Source of the DNA: Dioscorea cayenensis subsp. rotundata
Taxonomy: Eukaryota > Streptophyta > Magnoliopsida > Dioscoreales > Dioscoreaceae
DNA: 64,000 nt
Assembly (NCBI RefSeq): GCF_009730915.1
Contig: NC_052491.1
Span: forward strand, 1,660,908 to 1,724,907
Reading direction: 5' to 3'
Shown: positions 49,301 to 60,417 of the stretch, in pieces
Layout: the number at the start of each line of letters is the position of its first letter
Numbering within the stretch: the stretch's first letter is position 1
Made by a program: the position numbers and the translations under genes
The notes under the pieces: generated by a model
What the model was told of the DNA's origin: nothing
Seen by the model: only the letters and a program-made list of their open reading frames with translations
Databases searched by the model: none

Positions 49301-50435
49301 GGATATTTTTGGTTCTTTTATAAATGATAATATTTTGGGCCAAATTAATATCAGACATGATCAAGGTAATCTTTGGGTTTGGTTTCCCAAATCAAGGGGC
49401 TCTAAACTTTCTTCAAAGATATATGATTTCTTTAATCATAGTAAGCATTTGGGTGATAATTGGGATGGTTGGGGAAGGTTATGGCGCCTGAAAACTGCAC
49501 CTAGGGCCAAATACTTCTTATGGTTATTGTTTCATAATGGGGTGAAAACTAATGAATATCTCTATCAGCTGAACCTGGGTCCTCAAAACTTATGCACATT
49601 CTGTAATTTACATCCTGAGAACATAGAACATTTATTTCTAAATTGTCACAAGACTCGTCAGATTTGGAGCTTAGTGTGCGAGGAAATTGATAAGCCAATT
49701 AATCTTTCTGATGGGATCTCTTCAGGTTTGTGGCTAGATCATAGTTTATTAGGTAATGATAGCTTCACTCAATCAGTGATTGTAGCCACTGTGTGGCTTA
49801 TATGGAAAGCTAGGTGTAACAAAATCTTCAAAGAGGAAGAGCTGGATTGCAAGAGGGTATCGATCAATGCCATTAGACATGTCAGGGAGTATCAGTTGGC
49901 CTTGTCTCCTCTCTTGAAGAGTAGCTTTGTGTTGAATAACTTCACTATAGCTGAGAGTCCTATTTTACTTATTGCCTCTGTTTATAATGCTGACAGTTCC
50001 TCTGCAGGTCTTGGATTCATAGTGTCAGACTATACGTCCACTCTGATTTGCTCTGGATGTTGTGGTTGTCCAGTGATCTCTGCTGAGGATGCAGCAGTCA
50101 AAGAATTTTCCTTTGCCTTGCAGGTCATGCTCAATTGGAGGTGGAATTTCAAGATCAAGACCATACTGTCTTCTAGTGCAGATATTGTTGCAGCTATCCT
50201 GAATAGCTCTCGGTTGAATGATTGGCGTCTTGACCAGCAGCTTTTTTTCATTGGAGACCTACTGATTGAGTTGGGCAATCCTGCTACTCATTTGATTCCA
50301 GGAAGATGGAGTAAAGTGCCCTCGTCTCTTGCGCTTTATGGTCTCAACCATCATGAAGTGTCCCTGTTTTTTAGTGGTAGAGATCTCCCCAAGTGGCTGA
50401 TGAAGTCCCTTAGATCTCAAGGTTTTGCTTGCTAA
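46320..50435 (+). pseudogene. LINE B ORF2 (endonuclease, reverse transcriptase, zf-RVT, RNase H-like), three stops
   Basis: A single reading frame encodes an APE-type endonuclease (FICWNCRGVSSRDTTSRVLH, LVETRT, ILMGDFNAVVSQEEH, WARLDRCLVNPSW, SDHSPMLLS). Next comes reverse transcriptase (PTGKSPGPDGFNVEFYRFYW, VALIPKKSNPQSPADFRPIS, LDIAKSYDTMSW, SRGIRQGDPISPYLF, catalytic YADD at 48411-48422). The zf-RVT region follows (LKTAPRAKYFLWLLFHNGVK, CTFCNLHPENIEHLFLNC) and then an RNase H-like tail (YNADSSSAGLGFIVSDYTST). It performs target-primed reverse transcription. The frame is broken only by TAA at 46497-46499, TAG at 47514-47516 and TGA at 49242-49244; catalytic motifs remain. Confidence 0.92.
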
Positions 50436-50724
50436 CTAGTTTTGTCTAGGTTGTGTTCTTGTTTTTTTTTTTTGTTGTTTTCTGTTTCTTCTTGTATTTC
50501 TGGTTTTTGCTTTGTTTAATTGTAATTTTAACAGTTTGTAAACGGTTTTTTATTTTAATAAAATAGCTCTAAGAGCTCTTTCCCTCAAAAACATTATTTG
50601 GAAAGATCTATCGCCTCCAAAATGTTTTCATGTGTTGAAATGGTTATATATAATAGGATGTAATTTGGTTAATTTAGCTTGGGCCATGCATCTCCCATGT
50701 CTATCTTATTTATTTATACAAGAT

Positions 50725-51085
50725 TGTGCTAGGATAGAAACGTTGTTTTACTTCGAGGAGGAGAGAGAAATCCAACAACAAGAAGTCTCAGAACATCGCC
50801 CAACGTTCCCTGCATTAGAGTTCTTAATTATAAGAAAGCTACCAAAATTAGTGAGCATAAGCAATTTTGAATTGGATTTCCCTCGACTTTCACGCCTTAT
50901 AGTAGAAGATTGTGCAGAGATAGAAACATTGGTTTACATCGAGGAGGAGAGAGAAATCCAACAACAAGAAGTCTCAGAACACCGCCCAACATTCCTTGCA
51001 TTGGAAGATGTATTTATAACTAATCTACCAAGCTTAGTGAGCATAAGCAATTTTGCATTGGATTTCTCTGGACTTACATTTCTGT
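50725..51085 (+). repeat. Tandem LRR-coding duplication, about 185 bp unit, in the NLR
   Basis: Two consecutive units encode CARIETLFYFEEEREIQQQE and CAEIETLVYIEEEREIQQQE, each followed by VSEHRPTF.ALE and ending SISNF.LDF. The core GAGGAGGAGAGAGAAATCCA is identical in both at the DNA level. This is a recent in-frame expansion of the repeat domain. Confidence 0.85.
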
Positions 51086-51789
51086 TAGTGCGTCAATGTC
51101 TTAATCTAAAGAAGTTACCATTCAAGAGTGGCATTAACAACAACAGTCAAAGAATACTCATTGATTGTAAGAGAGAATGGTGGGAAAGCTTAGAGTGGGA
51201 TGATGCCACCATCCCATCTAACCTTCGGCCACGTTTCAGAACGGTAAGTTTCATGTTTTCTTTTATTATTTCCAACTTATTCACATGTACTGTGCATTCA
51301 TGAATGTTAAATCAAGTTATTAATATAATTTTTTAATTATTAATCAATTGCTATTATAGAAGGGTTTTTTCTTAAATTATAGAATTCATTTTTACTATTC
51401 ATACTGAGTTCTTTAAAGATATATATAAAGAGCTTAAAAATTTATTATCTCTGTATTATTAACTCAATAAGATCTCACTTTGGAAGGGGCATTTATTAAT
51501 TGGGCATATGCATGCCTCTTTTCCTACCTTATTATCCATGTTTGAATGTTAGTATATATATAGTTTATCTATAGTTTATCAATATGCATCCATTATAACA
51601 CCAATAATAATTGGATTATTATTAAACGCACGGACAATGTTGGAAGCATGGAAGAATATGTAAAAGTATGTAATTAAAACTAGGAACATTAATTTATTAA
51701 GAATGATTGATTTGCTGAATATTCTTGTCTTTACAGGATGGAAGCCTTAATGAATGGATGACTAGTGGTAGTGAATGAAAGGTCTTTGA

Positions 51790-52540
51790 GTTTTCTCTAT
51801 TTTTGTCTGCACAAGTTAGAGATCAGCTCATGCTCAAATCAAGTAAGATCAACGTTTATTAGGAGAAAATGTTCTTTTCTTTTCTTATCTTTTTTGTTTT
51901 TAGATTCAATTTGCAACTTATAAATTTGAGAAATCATGTCATCCATTTGACAGGTCCTTAATTTCCTGGGTTTTACATCTCCAAAAGCTTCTCAAATCTA
52001 CAACTTCTCTTCGTGATTAATCAGTGATCTACCGAAGTTACTGTGCAATTGTGCTTTGGATTGCTTGTGTTGTTTCTGGTTTTCTTCTCAAATCTGAACA
52101 CTTTAATTGGTTTTTTATTTATGCCGGTGTGAAGACATATTATTATTTGGTTTCCAAGTTTGAGGTCTGTTTACTATTATTATCTTTTGTATTTTCTAAG
52201 TTAAGTCTGCCTTGAAAGTTGATCGATTGAAGACATTAATCGTTGGGTTGTATCTTTCATTCAAACTATATTTTCAAGTAAGTTGTACTTTGTGAACATG
52301 TTGGAAGCATATATATATATATATATATATATATATCTGTAAAATATTGTTTATTTGTTATTTTCACTTGCATATTGCTAAGGATTAATTGTGGACTTTG
52401 TCTAACTTTGAAAGCCTTAGTTTTGTTAATGTGCAGAATGGTCTAAAATGAGGGGCTTTCAGACCTAACTTTTGTTTTTTTGGTGTTACTATTGTGATAT
52501 GTATTTTTTTTCTCTCTCTTTTGGCAGGTTAAAGAGCAAA
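51790..52540. other. 3' flank of the NLR, no clear gene
   Basis: AT-rich, with a (TA)n run at about 52310-52335. Several polypyrimidine-AG acceptors suggest untranslated exons, but no coding homology was recognised. Confidence 0.4.
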
Positions 52541-53055
52541 ACAAAGGCAAAAGAAGGTGTTAATTGATAAATGTGTTGGTACGGTTCATAAAGCTATTTA
52601 TGGAAAAGGAGGCTTTGGCACTTCAAAAAGATAGTTTTCATTGAGATCAAGATGAGTGGAGATTCTTTATCTATTCGGTAGTGATAGCTAGATTCTACTC
52701 ATCAAGCCAAGGCAAACTTGTTCGAGGATCAAAAGTTTAATACTGGAATACTAAAGAAGTATTGGGTCTCTTGTTACAACAGTTTATGATAAGGTGATGT
52801 TTCTATCACAATTTTGTGTTGTTTAGTTTATTTAGAGTTGAATTTTTTTGCTTAGATATTCATGACATATTTCTAATAAGGGTGTTATAATATATTATTT
52901 ATTTATTTTTCCTACTTTATTTATTTATTTTCTTTTTCTGCAGGCTTGCTAGTGGGATTGAAGTGCATGGAGCTTCCTTGAGTATAGCAAGTATTCAACA
53001 ACTTGTGGAAAATGAGAACCAGATCATCAATCTCTTTGAAGGTCCAACAACCTGA
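52529..53055 (+). pseudogene. 3' part of an unidentified gene, duplicated at the contig-2 left end
   Basis: After an acceptor (TTGGCAG at 52522-52528) the sequence looks exonic but has stops in every frame. A last exon from about 52945 encodes LASGIEVHGASLSIASIQQL, VENENQIINLFEGPTT and a stop. The final residues recur after the N gap at 19558-19597 as QII.LF..PTT stop, so this gene end belongs to the duplicated block. I do not recognise the family. The frame downstream of the last acceptor is clean, while the upstream part looks decayed or may be UTR. Confidence 0.4.
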
Positions 53056-53730
53056 TGATCAATCAAAGCTTTGATTTCGCAATGCTACTGAAGAGCATTA
53101 ACAGATTCTCAAGTTGAATCCAGATTAGGGAACAAGAGAGGATAAGTTTGGCAAGGCATAATTTTGATCGAGTGAACAATTCGATGAAGCAAAATTTGGA
53201 CAGCTGAAAAATTATGTCATACTATCAATATTTATTATATGATTGAATAGCTCATCACGCATTGTGCAGTTTTTTCTTAAACAGAATTCATCACTTTTCT
53301 GATCATTAAAGACTGATGTATCCTTATTGTCAAATGTCACCTCTATTGTCCAAATCTTTATTTAGCCATTTGCCTGATGTTTTTCATTTGTAACATTATC
53401 AATTTTTTTTTTGGATAGATGATAAATTTACAAGACCTTTCCATTGCTTGGAAGATTTTCCTGTTTTAAATTTTCCTTGAAGATCTGAAGGTACAAACAT
53501 TTTGACAAAACACAAGGATGAAAACAGAGTAGACAGTGCATAAGTTTGCATGAAGCTTAATAGAAACTATTGTCAGATGAAAATATTCACAAATCAAATG
53601 GCACAACAAGAACATTAACACCTTCACATATATAGATATAATTCCAGCAACAGTACTGCAGGCACATATATAACAATGTCATATTCTCTTTTTCATTTCC
53701 TCCATTCATCCATTCAATCAGGAAATGGGG
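53020..53730. repeat. Left block of the duplicated segment (copy 2)
   Basis: Counterpart of 19546-20252. It ends where the sequence jumps to the equivalent of 26752, skipping the kinase half of the EDR1-like locus. Confidence 0.85.
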
Positions 53731-56700
53731 CAATGCTTTCTCTGAGCCTTTGATACTCATGCTTTTTATTATCAGTAATTTTGGGTGGTCCAGAAGCTTT
53801 TCTGACACAAATTTTTTGGAAAGGGTTCACCTCAGCAAAATAGTTTCTAGAATCACCAGCATTCTGTAAACTTGGTACTATGCTGTGTTTCTCGCTAACC
53901 GAATTATTAACATCCAAAGGTGCTACAGCAATGCCTTCCTGCTTTGTAGGGACTGATTTGACTGGTCAAAAGACAAGCCCTTTGCATTTGTACTTGAACT
54001 ACCTCCAACTGTTGTGGATGATGTTCCACTACTTGCAACAAAAGGTACTACTATTGCCTTCTCATATCTTGACCTTTTATCTAAGATATTATTATCTAAT
54101 GATGAAGCTCCAAATTCATTTTCATATAACTGTTTGGATCCCAATAAGTCTCCCCCTGATTTATTTGTGGTCCAGGAATTGAAGTTTCATGCAACTCGCC
54201 TGCAATCCGAACTGAGGACGGGTTTCTGGAGTTAGCTCACCCTCGCGGGATCGCGACCCTTTGTCCCGCTCATTATAGCATGTGTGTCACCTAGGGCATA
54301 AGGGGCATGATGACCACGTCATCCTCACCTGAATTAATTATATATTTTATCTTCGGAACTCAACTCAAATTGAATCTTAATGTGTCTCACTCTTACAAAA
54401 TGGATCCTTTACCACAACGATGCTGTCCAGAGATCAAATTATTTCGTATACCTGAACTTAAGGGTGCATCTTTTGCCCTCAGTGCATCTGCTGGAATAAG
54501 ACTGCTAGAGTCCGCCATGAGATCAACCAAGAATTCCCTAACAAAGAAAAAAAGGAACAAAAGAAGAAGAAAAAGTGAGCAGTTAAAGAAGACATTAGGC
54601 ATTAAGAATAAGAAAAAAACACAGTTTTGTCGTGAAAACTACAATAAGTCTTCATTAACAATGACACGAAGCATGATCCATACGAATACAACCAAAGTTC
54701 ATCATACAAAGTGACCGATACAACAACAATTCCTTGATTACAACATAATTCGATCTTTTCCCATTGAAGGAACAATGTAATGGTACCCAAAAAAAGAGAG
54801 AAAAAAGGAAAGGCAAATCATCTCAACACATTACAACTCTTCAGTCAAATAAACTTTTGCAGAGGCAATAGTATAAATCAACCATTCTGAAAAAGAAGTT
54901 AAAAAAAATGAAGCGGAAATATCTAGCTATACTTGTACACAATTCCTTGTTATGCAACTGCATACACAAAGCAAGAAGCATTTAAAAGAAATACTAATAG
55001 CAAGTGGTAAAACTGTAAAAGTTGTCAAATGAAAAAAAAAGGATTATTTGTGAAATCATATAACATAAATAGGTAAATGACAAATACCTGCGGCTCAATA
55101 ACTTCAAAAATGAGCTTTCAACATTAACTTTGTGTATGCAAGAACTCACATTTTCATTAGTAGGTACTCACATTTTGGTAAAAGTCATGATCAATAGTTA
55201 ACCCCAAATGATATTATACAAGAACTCACATTTTTAGTAAGTACTGATCCTCTACAAGTAACACCACTTAGTAAACATAAACACACACCTTATGGTATCT
55301 AATTTTATTATGTTAACAGCAGCATTGTCAACCCCAGTGTACTGGCTTTCTTTGACAAACTTGCAAGGACACCAGCATTGTCTGCAAGGACCTGCATGGG
55401 TATGGTTTCATAACAAGATAAGAAGGAAAACGGGGGTAGGAAACATGATGTAAATTGCATGGATGGTGTGCCAAAATGTGGTGATGATAATGAAAGATAC
55501 CTCATTCTAAAATAGTAAGATGCCTGACCTTGAAGAACATAGCACGATGATGATATAAACCTAAGTTTATGCAACCAATAGGTAATACACTTGTTTGTAG
55601 TGACATTTGTAACTCTGTACTATTCTGCAATCATCTTGCTAACATAATACTAGCAACCTTTACAGGGCCACCCATATGCCCGGCTACAAGTTCAAATATT
55701 CTTTGAACTAAAATTCCTACCTCAGCAGGGTAGTCAAGCAATATACACTTTGTTACTTGTTCTAACTCAACCAAGTCATGATCAATAGCATGATTGACAA
55801 CAATAGCTTTGAAACCAAGATTTCCATTTTGGAGCGCCACTAGTGACATAATCTTTCCTTTACTTGCAGAAGTTGCTAACCCAAGTGCATCATAAAACCC
55901 ATCCAAAAATTTTTGTCTTTATAATCAAGAACATTATATACCTGGAAGCAGAAGATAGAAATACACTATTTAAAAATAATGGACTAAAGAATAACAAATG
56001 CACATTATTATCACATTCAAAGGCATAAACAAGACGAGAAAGTGCGAGAAATCTAGCATGAAAAGGCAAAAGCTTATCTTGAAGGACTAAATGCAATTTG
56101 CAAAATTATCTATGGTAATATCATAAATCAATGTATTCATTTTCAAACATTAAACATAAGTACAGTCACAGAATATTAGATTGGAAAAGACTTCTGAGAT
56201 TGCAAAACATGAAAAGGCAAAAGCTTACTTTGAAGGAATAAGTGCAATTTGCAAAATTATCCATAGTAATATCATAAACGAATGCATTGTTTTTCAAACA
56301 TTAAACATAAGTACAGTAAAAAAATATTAGATTGAAAAAACTTTTGAGATTGCAAAACATGTAGGCAAGCAAGATGAAAACATGAAATCCTCCACTGATT
56401 GTAGAGTCTTTTATTAATCATAGTGGAAAGAGATGGGGGGTGGAAGTAGTCACTAGTCAAGCACCCACATTTAAACAAATTGGATGATCCTAATTTCTAA
56501 GGCCCAGGTCATCAAGGAAGAACATGGATATTGTAGAGTTCCCTCACGTAAAATAGAGCCTTATCTTCATAGAAAATTCAGGGGAAAAAAATGCTGACAG
56601 TCCAGTGTCACATCTGCCACTCTACAACTGGAAAGTAAATGAACTTCAGATCATTGTCTTTGGTCTCACCATCTTCTTCACATTCTAGATTGTGTAAGGT

Positions 56701-57085
56701 TATTGACAACCATAAATGAGAAAAAGATTTGAGAAATAAGGAATTAAACAAACCCAGCAAAGATCAATCATAATAAAAAGTAAAGTTAATTGGCTTATTT
56801 CTTTTTTATCACTCTACCAATAGCCATAGACAACCCTAATTTCTCAAGAAAAAAAAAAGTCGCAATTCCTATCCAAAACCATAATTTCCAAATTTCCTAT
56901 TGTTCTTAAGCATAAAAAAACCTAAATCGCATACTAAAACAAGAGAAATTCAATCTCCAAAATGAGCAGGTCAAAATGAACTCACCCAATACCAACGAAA
57001 AGGCACATCTGCAGAAGCATCCTCCTCCCGAATCGGATACATCCGCTGCTTTCCCAAGCTAAGAAGCTTCGCCGCCCCTCGCCGC
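53727..57085 (-). pseudogene. EDR1-like kinase pseudogene fragment (copy 2; N-terminal half only)
   Basis: It is collinear with 26752-29590 of copy 1. Recognisable pieces are the linker (MDVNNSVSEKHSIVPSLQNA, GSKQLYENEFGASSLDNNIL), LVDLMADSSSLIPADALRAK, the EDR1-domain block (KCILLDYPAEVGILVQRIFE, LVAGHMGGPVKVASIMLAR) and the 3' part of exon 1 (REEDASADVPFRWYW). The ATG half of exon 1 is missing: similarity stops near 57080, where unrelated sequence begins. All kinase exons are missing too. It has its own stop (TGA for Trp just after IMLAR, about 55630), different from the stop in copy 1, so the copies decayed independently. It keeps intact frame near 54100 where copy 1 has a frameshift. Confidence 0.88.
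54186..54328 (-). other. Plastid-type 16S rRNA fragment (nuclear insertion)
   Basis: Read on the minus strand it matches the conserved 3' third of bacterial/plastid 16S rRNA: AGGTGAGGATGACGT, then ATCATGCCCCTTATGCCCTA, GGGACAAAGGGTCGCGATCC, GCGAGGGTGAGCTAACTCC and CGTCCTCAGTTCGGATTGCA. It is absent from the same place in copy 1 (about 27205). Differences from the expected rRNA are mostly C-to-T or G-to-A, for example the ACACACG stretch reading ACACATG, as expected for a methylated nuclear insert. About 110 bp of further unmatched DNA follows, up to about 54447. Confidence 0.85.
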
Positions 57086-57089
57086 ACTC

Positions 57090-58745
57090 ATAGATCTCTC
57101 ACGAAGCTCTCTTCCTCCAGTTCGGCTCATCGTCGAGCTCTCTTTGGGTCTAAAAAAACTCCTCCGCCCAAGCCTAAGGCTTTGCTTGGCTGGGAGGGTT
57201 TGGAAGGGTTGAGGAGGGTTTATAAAGTAAGGGTTCTTTGAACCCATGCTTGGGGGAAGGGTTGAGGAGGGTTTATAAGGGTTTGTAAGGGTTTTGGGGG
57301 GTTGAAAACCTCCCCTTTCCCTCCATTCATCAACCCACCAAAATGGTGGGTTGGGGAGGGTTAAAATTTTTTTTTGACAATTTTGCCCTTATATAATTCT
57401 TATAATTACTAGCTTTGCCCTTTATATTAGGTTTTAGTCCATGTTAGCTTCCCATCACTCCTCAACTGCTTGTGCTTCCTCAGCCGCCAACCTGACTGTT
57501 GTAGAGGTGATTTTCCCAGCTTTTATCTATGCGATTTGGTTTTTAGTAGATTCAAATTGCATGCTTGATGATGGTTGCTTGATGTTGATTTTCTTCATGC
57601 GGTTTGTATGTGGTTTGTGGAGTGATTCGTTTGGTTCAACGAATTATAATTTTGATTTTTTTTTTTGTTTGAAACTGAATGGTTGGTTGTTTTCTTGAAG
57701 AGATTTTATCTGAAATTATATATATTGTTCCAACAACCAAACTGTTATTAAGATCTCAAAATCTAGTATTTATAATCTTAACAATAAAGATTATGCCTGG
57801 AAAGCTTAAGATTGAATTGAGACAAGGCTGATTTCTTTTCTTCATTTTAATTGAGATTTTTATGTCCGGACATGTTTAAGTTTAATGTGATCGTCAATTA
57901 GCATCCATCTTTATCTCATCTTTATTTTTTTAGTGGTTAGATCTCTAATTTTGTATTCAAAGATGATAGGGTTTTATGATTTAGTGTTTGTTTGCTCGGA
58001 AGATAGATGTTTTGATCTAAAAAGGTTGAACCTAGTGAAGTGATTGAATACATGCTTATTTTTCTCTTATATAAAATTATCACCTTTTTGAGATATAATT
58101 GATTTTTATGAGTTCTATTGTGGTTTGAAGTTCCAGTGATTGACTTCCATTGAAGTTTGTAGATTCATCGTTTAGTGGGTGTAATAGTTGTTTGGTGAGA
58201 ATTCATAGCGTGATGTAAGCATGTTGTGATCATAAGTTCATAATGTGGTGGTGGAGTGGTGGCTCTATTATTCACGTGTTCCTTTCTTATTTTGCCTACA
58301 TTATTTTTATTTTTGGTCTCAAAGGTTCCTCATGTTACTCGTGCCGATTATCGGTGATTAATATAGCTAAGGATGGATTTGTATGTTACTATTCTTTTCT
58401 TTTTCACCCCCATTGTTTTGTCATCTCATTTCTTGTATATATTGTTGAAAAACAATTGTATCCTCGCGACTTAGCTGCTGGCCCGAAAAGTGGTGGCACC
58501 AAAGATGATCCAGAAGCTTCCTCTCGATGAAACCCTGGCGACTCGGGTGAGTTTGCAAGATACATCTTCTTGGCTACTTTTGTTATCTCTCTCTCGTGCC
58601 TCATTTGTGTGTAATATAACCAATGTAGCATTTCACTTTCCATCTTTGGACTCTTTGGCAATGGAAAATTTCCAACTAATTTCATGGGTGAATTTTTGCA
58701 TTACACTATGTATATACCTGTGCAGAAACTAGCAATACGTAACTG
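57090..58745. other. Region right of copy 2 up to the gap, no certain gene
   Basis: 57170-57370 is unusually G-rich on the plus strand, with repeats of GGGTTTGGAAGGGTTGAGGA type and a hairpin CAACCCACCA/TGGTGGGTTG. It may be a decayed MITE, but no target duplication was found. 58470-58552 looks exon-like (higher GC, with CTGGCGACTCGGGTGAGT resembling a donor) but I cannot assign it. Confidence 0.35.
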
Positions 58746-59745
58746 NNNNNNNNNNNNNNNNNNNNNNNNNNNNNNNNNNNNNNNNNNNNNNNNNNNNNNN
58801 NNNNNNNNNNNNNNNNNNNNNNNNNNNNNNNNNNNNNNNNNNNNNNNNNNNNNNNNNNNNNNNNNNNNNNNNNNNNNNNNNNNNNNNNNNNNNNNNNNNN
58901 NNNNNNNNNNNNNNNNNNNNNNNNNNNNNNNNNNNNNNNNNNNNNNNNNNNNNNNNNNNNNNNNNNNNNNNNNNNNNNNNNNNNNNNNNNNNNNNNNNNN
59001 NNNNNNNNNNNNNNNNNNNNNNNNNNNNNNNNNNNNNNNNNNNNNNNNNNNNNNNNNNNNNNNNNNNNNNNNNNNNNNNNNNNNNNNNNNNNNNNNNNNN
59101 NNNNNNNNNNNNNNNNNNNNNNNNNNNNNNNNNNNNNNNNNNNNNNNNNNNNNNNNNNNNNNNNNNNNNNNNNNNNNNNNNNNNNNNNNNNNNNNNNNNN
59201 NNNNNNNNNNNNNNNNNNNNNNNNNNNNNNNNNNNNNNNNNNNNNNNNNNNNNNNNNNNNNNNNNNNNNNNNNNNNNNNNNNNNNNNNNNNNNNNNNNNN
59301 NNNNNNNNNNNNNNNNNNNNNNNNNNNNNNNNNNNNNNNNNNNNNNNNNNNNNNNNNNNNNNNNNNNNNNNNNNNNNNNNNNNNNNNNNNNNNNNNNNNN
59401 NNNNNNNNNNNNNNNNNNNNNNNNNNNNNNNNNNNNNNNNNNNNNNNNNNNNNNNNNNNNNNNNNNNNNNNNNNNNNNNNNNNNNNNNNNNNNNNNNNNN
59501 NNNNNNNNNNNNNNNNNNNNNNNNNNNNNNNNNNNNNNNNNNNNNNNNNNNNNNNNNNNNNNNNNNNNNNNNNNNNNNNNNNNNNNNNNNNNNNNNNNNN
59601 NNNNNNNNNNNNNNNNNNNNNNNNNNNNNNNNNNNNNNNNNNNNNNNNNNNNNNNNNNNNNNNNNNNNNNNNNNNNNNNNNNNNNNNNNNNNNNNNNNNN
59701 NNNNNNNNNNNNNNNNNNNNNNNNNNNNNNNNNNNNNNNNNNNNN
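58746..59745. other. Assembly gap of exactly 1000 N
   Basis: A placeholder run of 1000 N. Missing DNA here could hold the N-terminal exon of the RAD21 gene. Confidence 0.99.
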
Positions 59746-60074
59746 ACTACGCCATTTTCAATTTATACAAGCGGATAAGTAGAAGGGTTTTTTTAAAAAC
59801 CCGGCTCCATATTTGGAGCTCAAAAAAATTTTTCTCCATTTTGTAGATCCGGTTTAAAACAAACCCCTCTAGATTTTTAAAACAATAAAGAACAAAAAAA
59901 AAATCTCTCTCCCACTCTCCCCGTGAAACACCATCTTCTCTGGCGCACTCTCTTTTGCTCTCCGTGAGAAGTAGCGGCACACCACCGGAAGCTCCACCAA
60001 CGATGTTTGCTTGCACTGGAACGACGCTATCCATCATGCGGAGCTGCATAATCAAAAAGCCGGTATGGATGCAC

Positions 60075-60417
60075 ATCGCCGAATAACATCTCCGCCCTTG
60101 CAATTAGGGTTTGATTATGAATCCATTCTAGGGCAGTGTTGCGAGATGCCGATAGGGTTCGTGACACTGTCGATGGGGATCGCCGGGCCATTCTTGCTTG
60201 ATGGGATGAAGTACTATGTGCCGATGGCGACGACTGAGGGGGTGCTTGGTGGCGAGTACTAATCGCGGGTGCAAGGCTATTAGCGAGTCGGGAGGGGCGG
60301 CCAGCGTCCTCTTGAGAGATGGGATGACGCGTGCATCGGTGGTGAGGTTCGCGTCTGCAATGAGGGCCGCAGTGTTGGTGGCAAAGAATTTTGAGACTCT
60401 CTGTAGTGTTCCCCAGG
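60075..60417 (+). pseudogene. HMG-CoA reductase fragment, frameshifted
   Basis: HMGR reduces HMG-CoA to mevalonate at the ER. The piece covers the start of the catalytic domain: [40 protein letters not shown], then after a one-base G insertion (about 60238) [39 protein letters not shown] and NFETL. The catalytic Glu in MATTEG is present, but the frame breaks immediately after it. The membrane N-terminus and everything past about 60417 are missing. GC content is far above the flanks. It is a partial copy rather than a gene, and sits about 650 bp upstream of the RAD21 exons in the same orientation. Confidence 0.88.

Larger units (their letters stand above)
44414..50588 (+). mobile_element. LINE B: near full-length L1-type retrotransposon (6.2 kb) inside the NLR LRR
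   Basis: A complete plant L1 layout with ORF1 (44472-46228), ORF2 (46320-50435), and a 3' end with AATAAAATAGCTCTAAGAGC and CCCTCAAA. The target duplication is a perfect 16 bp, so the insertion is young. It lies in the same orientation as the NLR. Damage is light: one frameshift in ORF1 and three stops in ORF2. Confidence 0.95.
44398..50604. repeat. 16-bp target-site duplication of LINE B
   Basis: AAACATTATTTGGAAA is perfect at 44398-44413 and 50589-50604. It was the codons (A)NIIWK of the NLR LRR before insertion. Confidence 0.93.
38848..51778 (+). pseudogene. CC-NBS-LRR (RPS2/RPS5-like) resistance-type gene interrupted by two LINEs
   Basis: NLRs of this class are cytoplasmic or membrane-associated immune sensors. 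Exon 1 is 38848-39075 (coiled-coil start MDLVNNLCLSPLCSCMQSFV, KEKIDDLKNTMEQLSAKRND). The intron 39076-42416 holds LINE A. Exon 2 runs from 42417 to 51243 but is split by LINE B (44414-50588). Exon 3 is 51737-51778 (DGSLNEWMTSGSE stop). NB-ARC motifs are P-loop GMGGVGKTTLL, kinase-2 LLLDNIWDE, RNBS-B KVIFTTQSED, GGFPLALKVIGKAM, RNBS-D CFLSICMLRGQL and MHD-like LHDVIYEMAVW, followed by leucine-rich repeats. Removing LINE B and one target copy restores the frame exactly (ANIIWK then DLSPPKC), and all exon junctions are phase 0. Other lesions are a TAA at 39058-39060 where the LWLRN stretch expects Gln, and a one-base loss near 42560-42575 upstream of the NB-ARC. A frame of 1821 bases (42635-44455) is still open. 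Confidence 0.88.

Noticed and set aside
54186..54328. A functional rRNA gene
   Set aside because: Only a short piece of 16S, mutated and embedded in a pseudogene exon; an organellar insertion instead.
57170..57370. G-rich stretch as telomere-like repeat
   Set aside because: The GGGTTTGG/GGGTTGAGG words are irregular and not TTTAGGG arrays; more like a decayed MITE or low-complexity DNA.
58684..59778. Long open frame of about 364 codons
   Set aside because: Spans the second 1000-N gap; not a gene.
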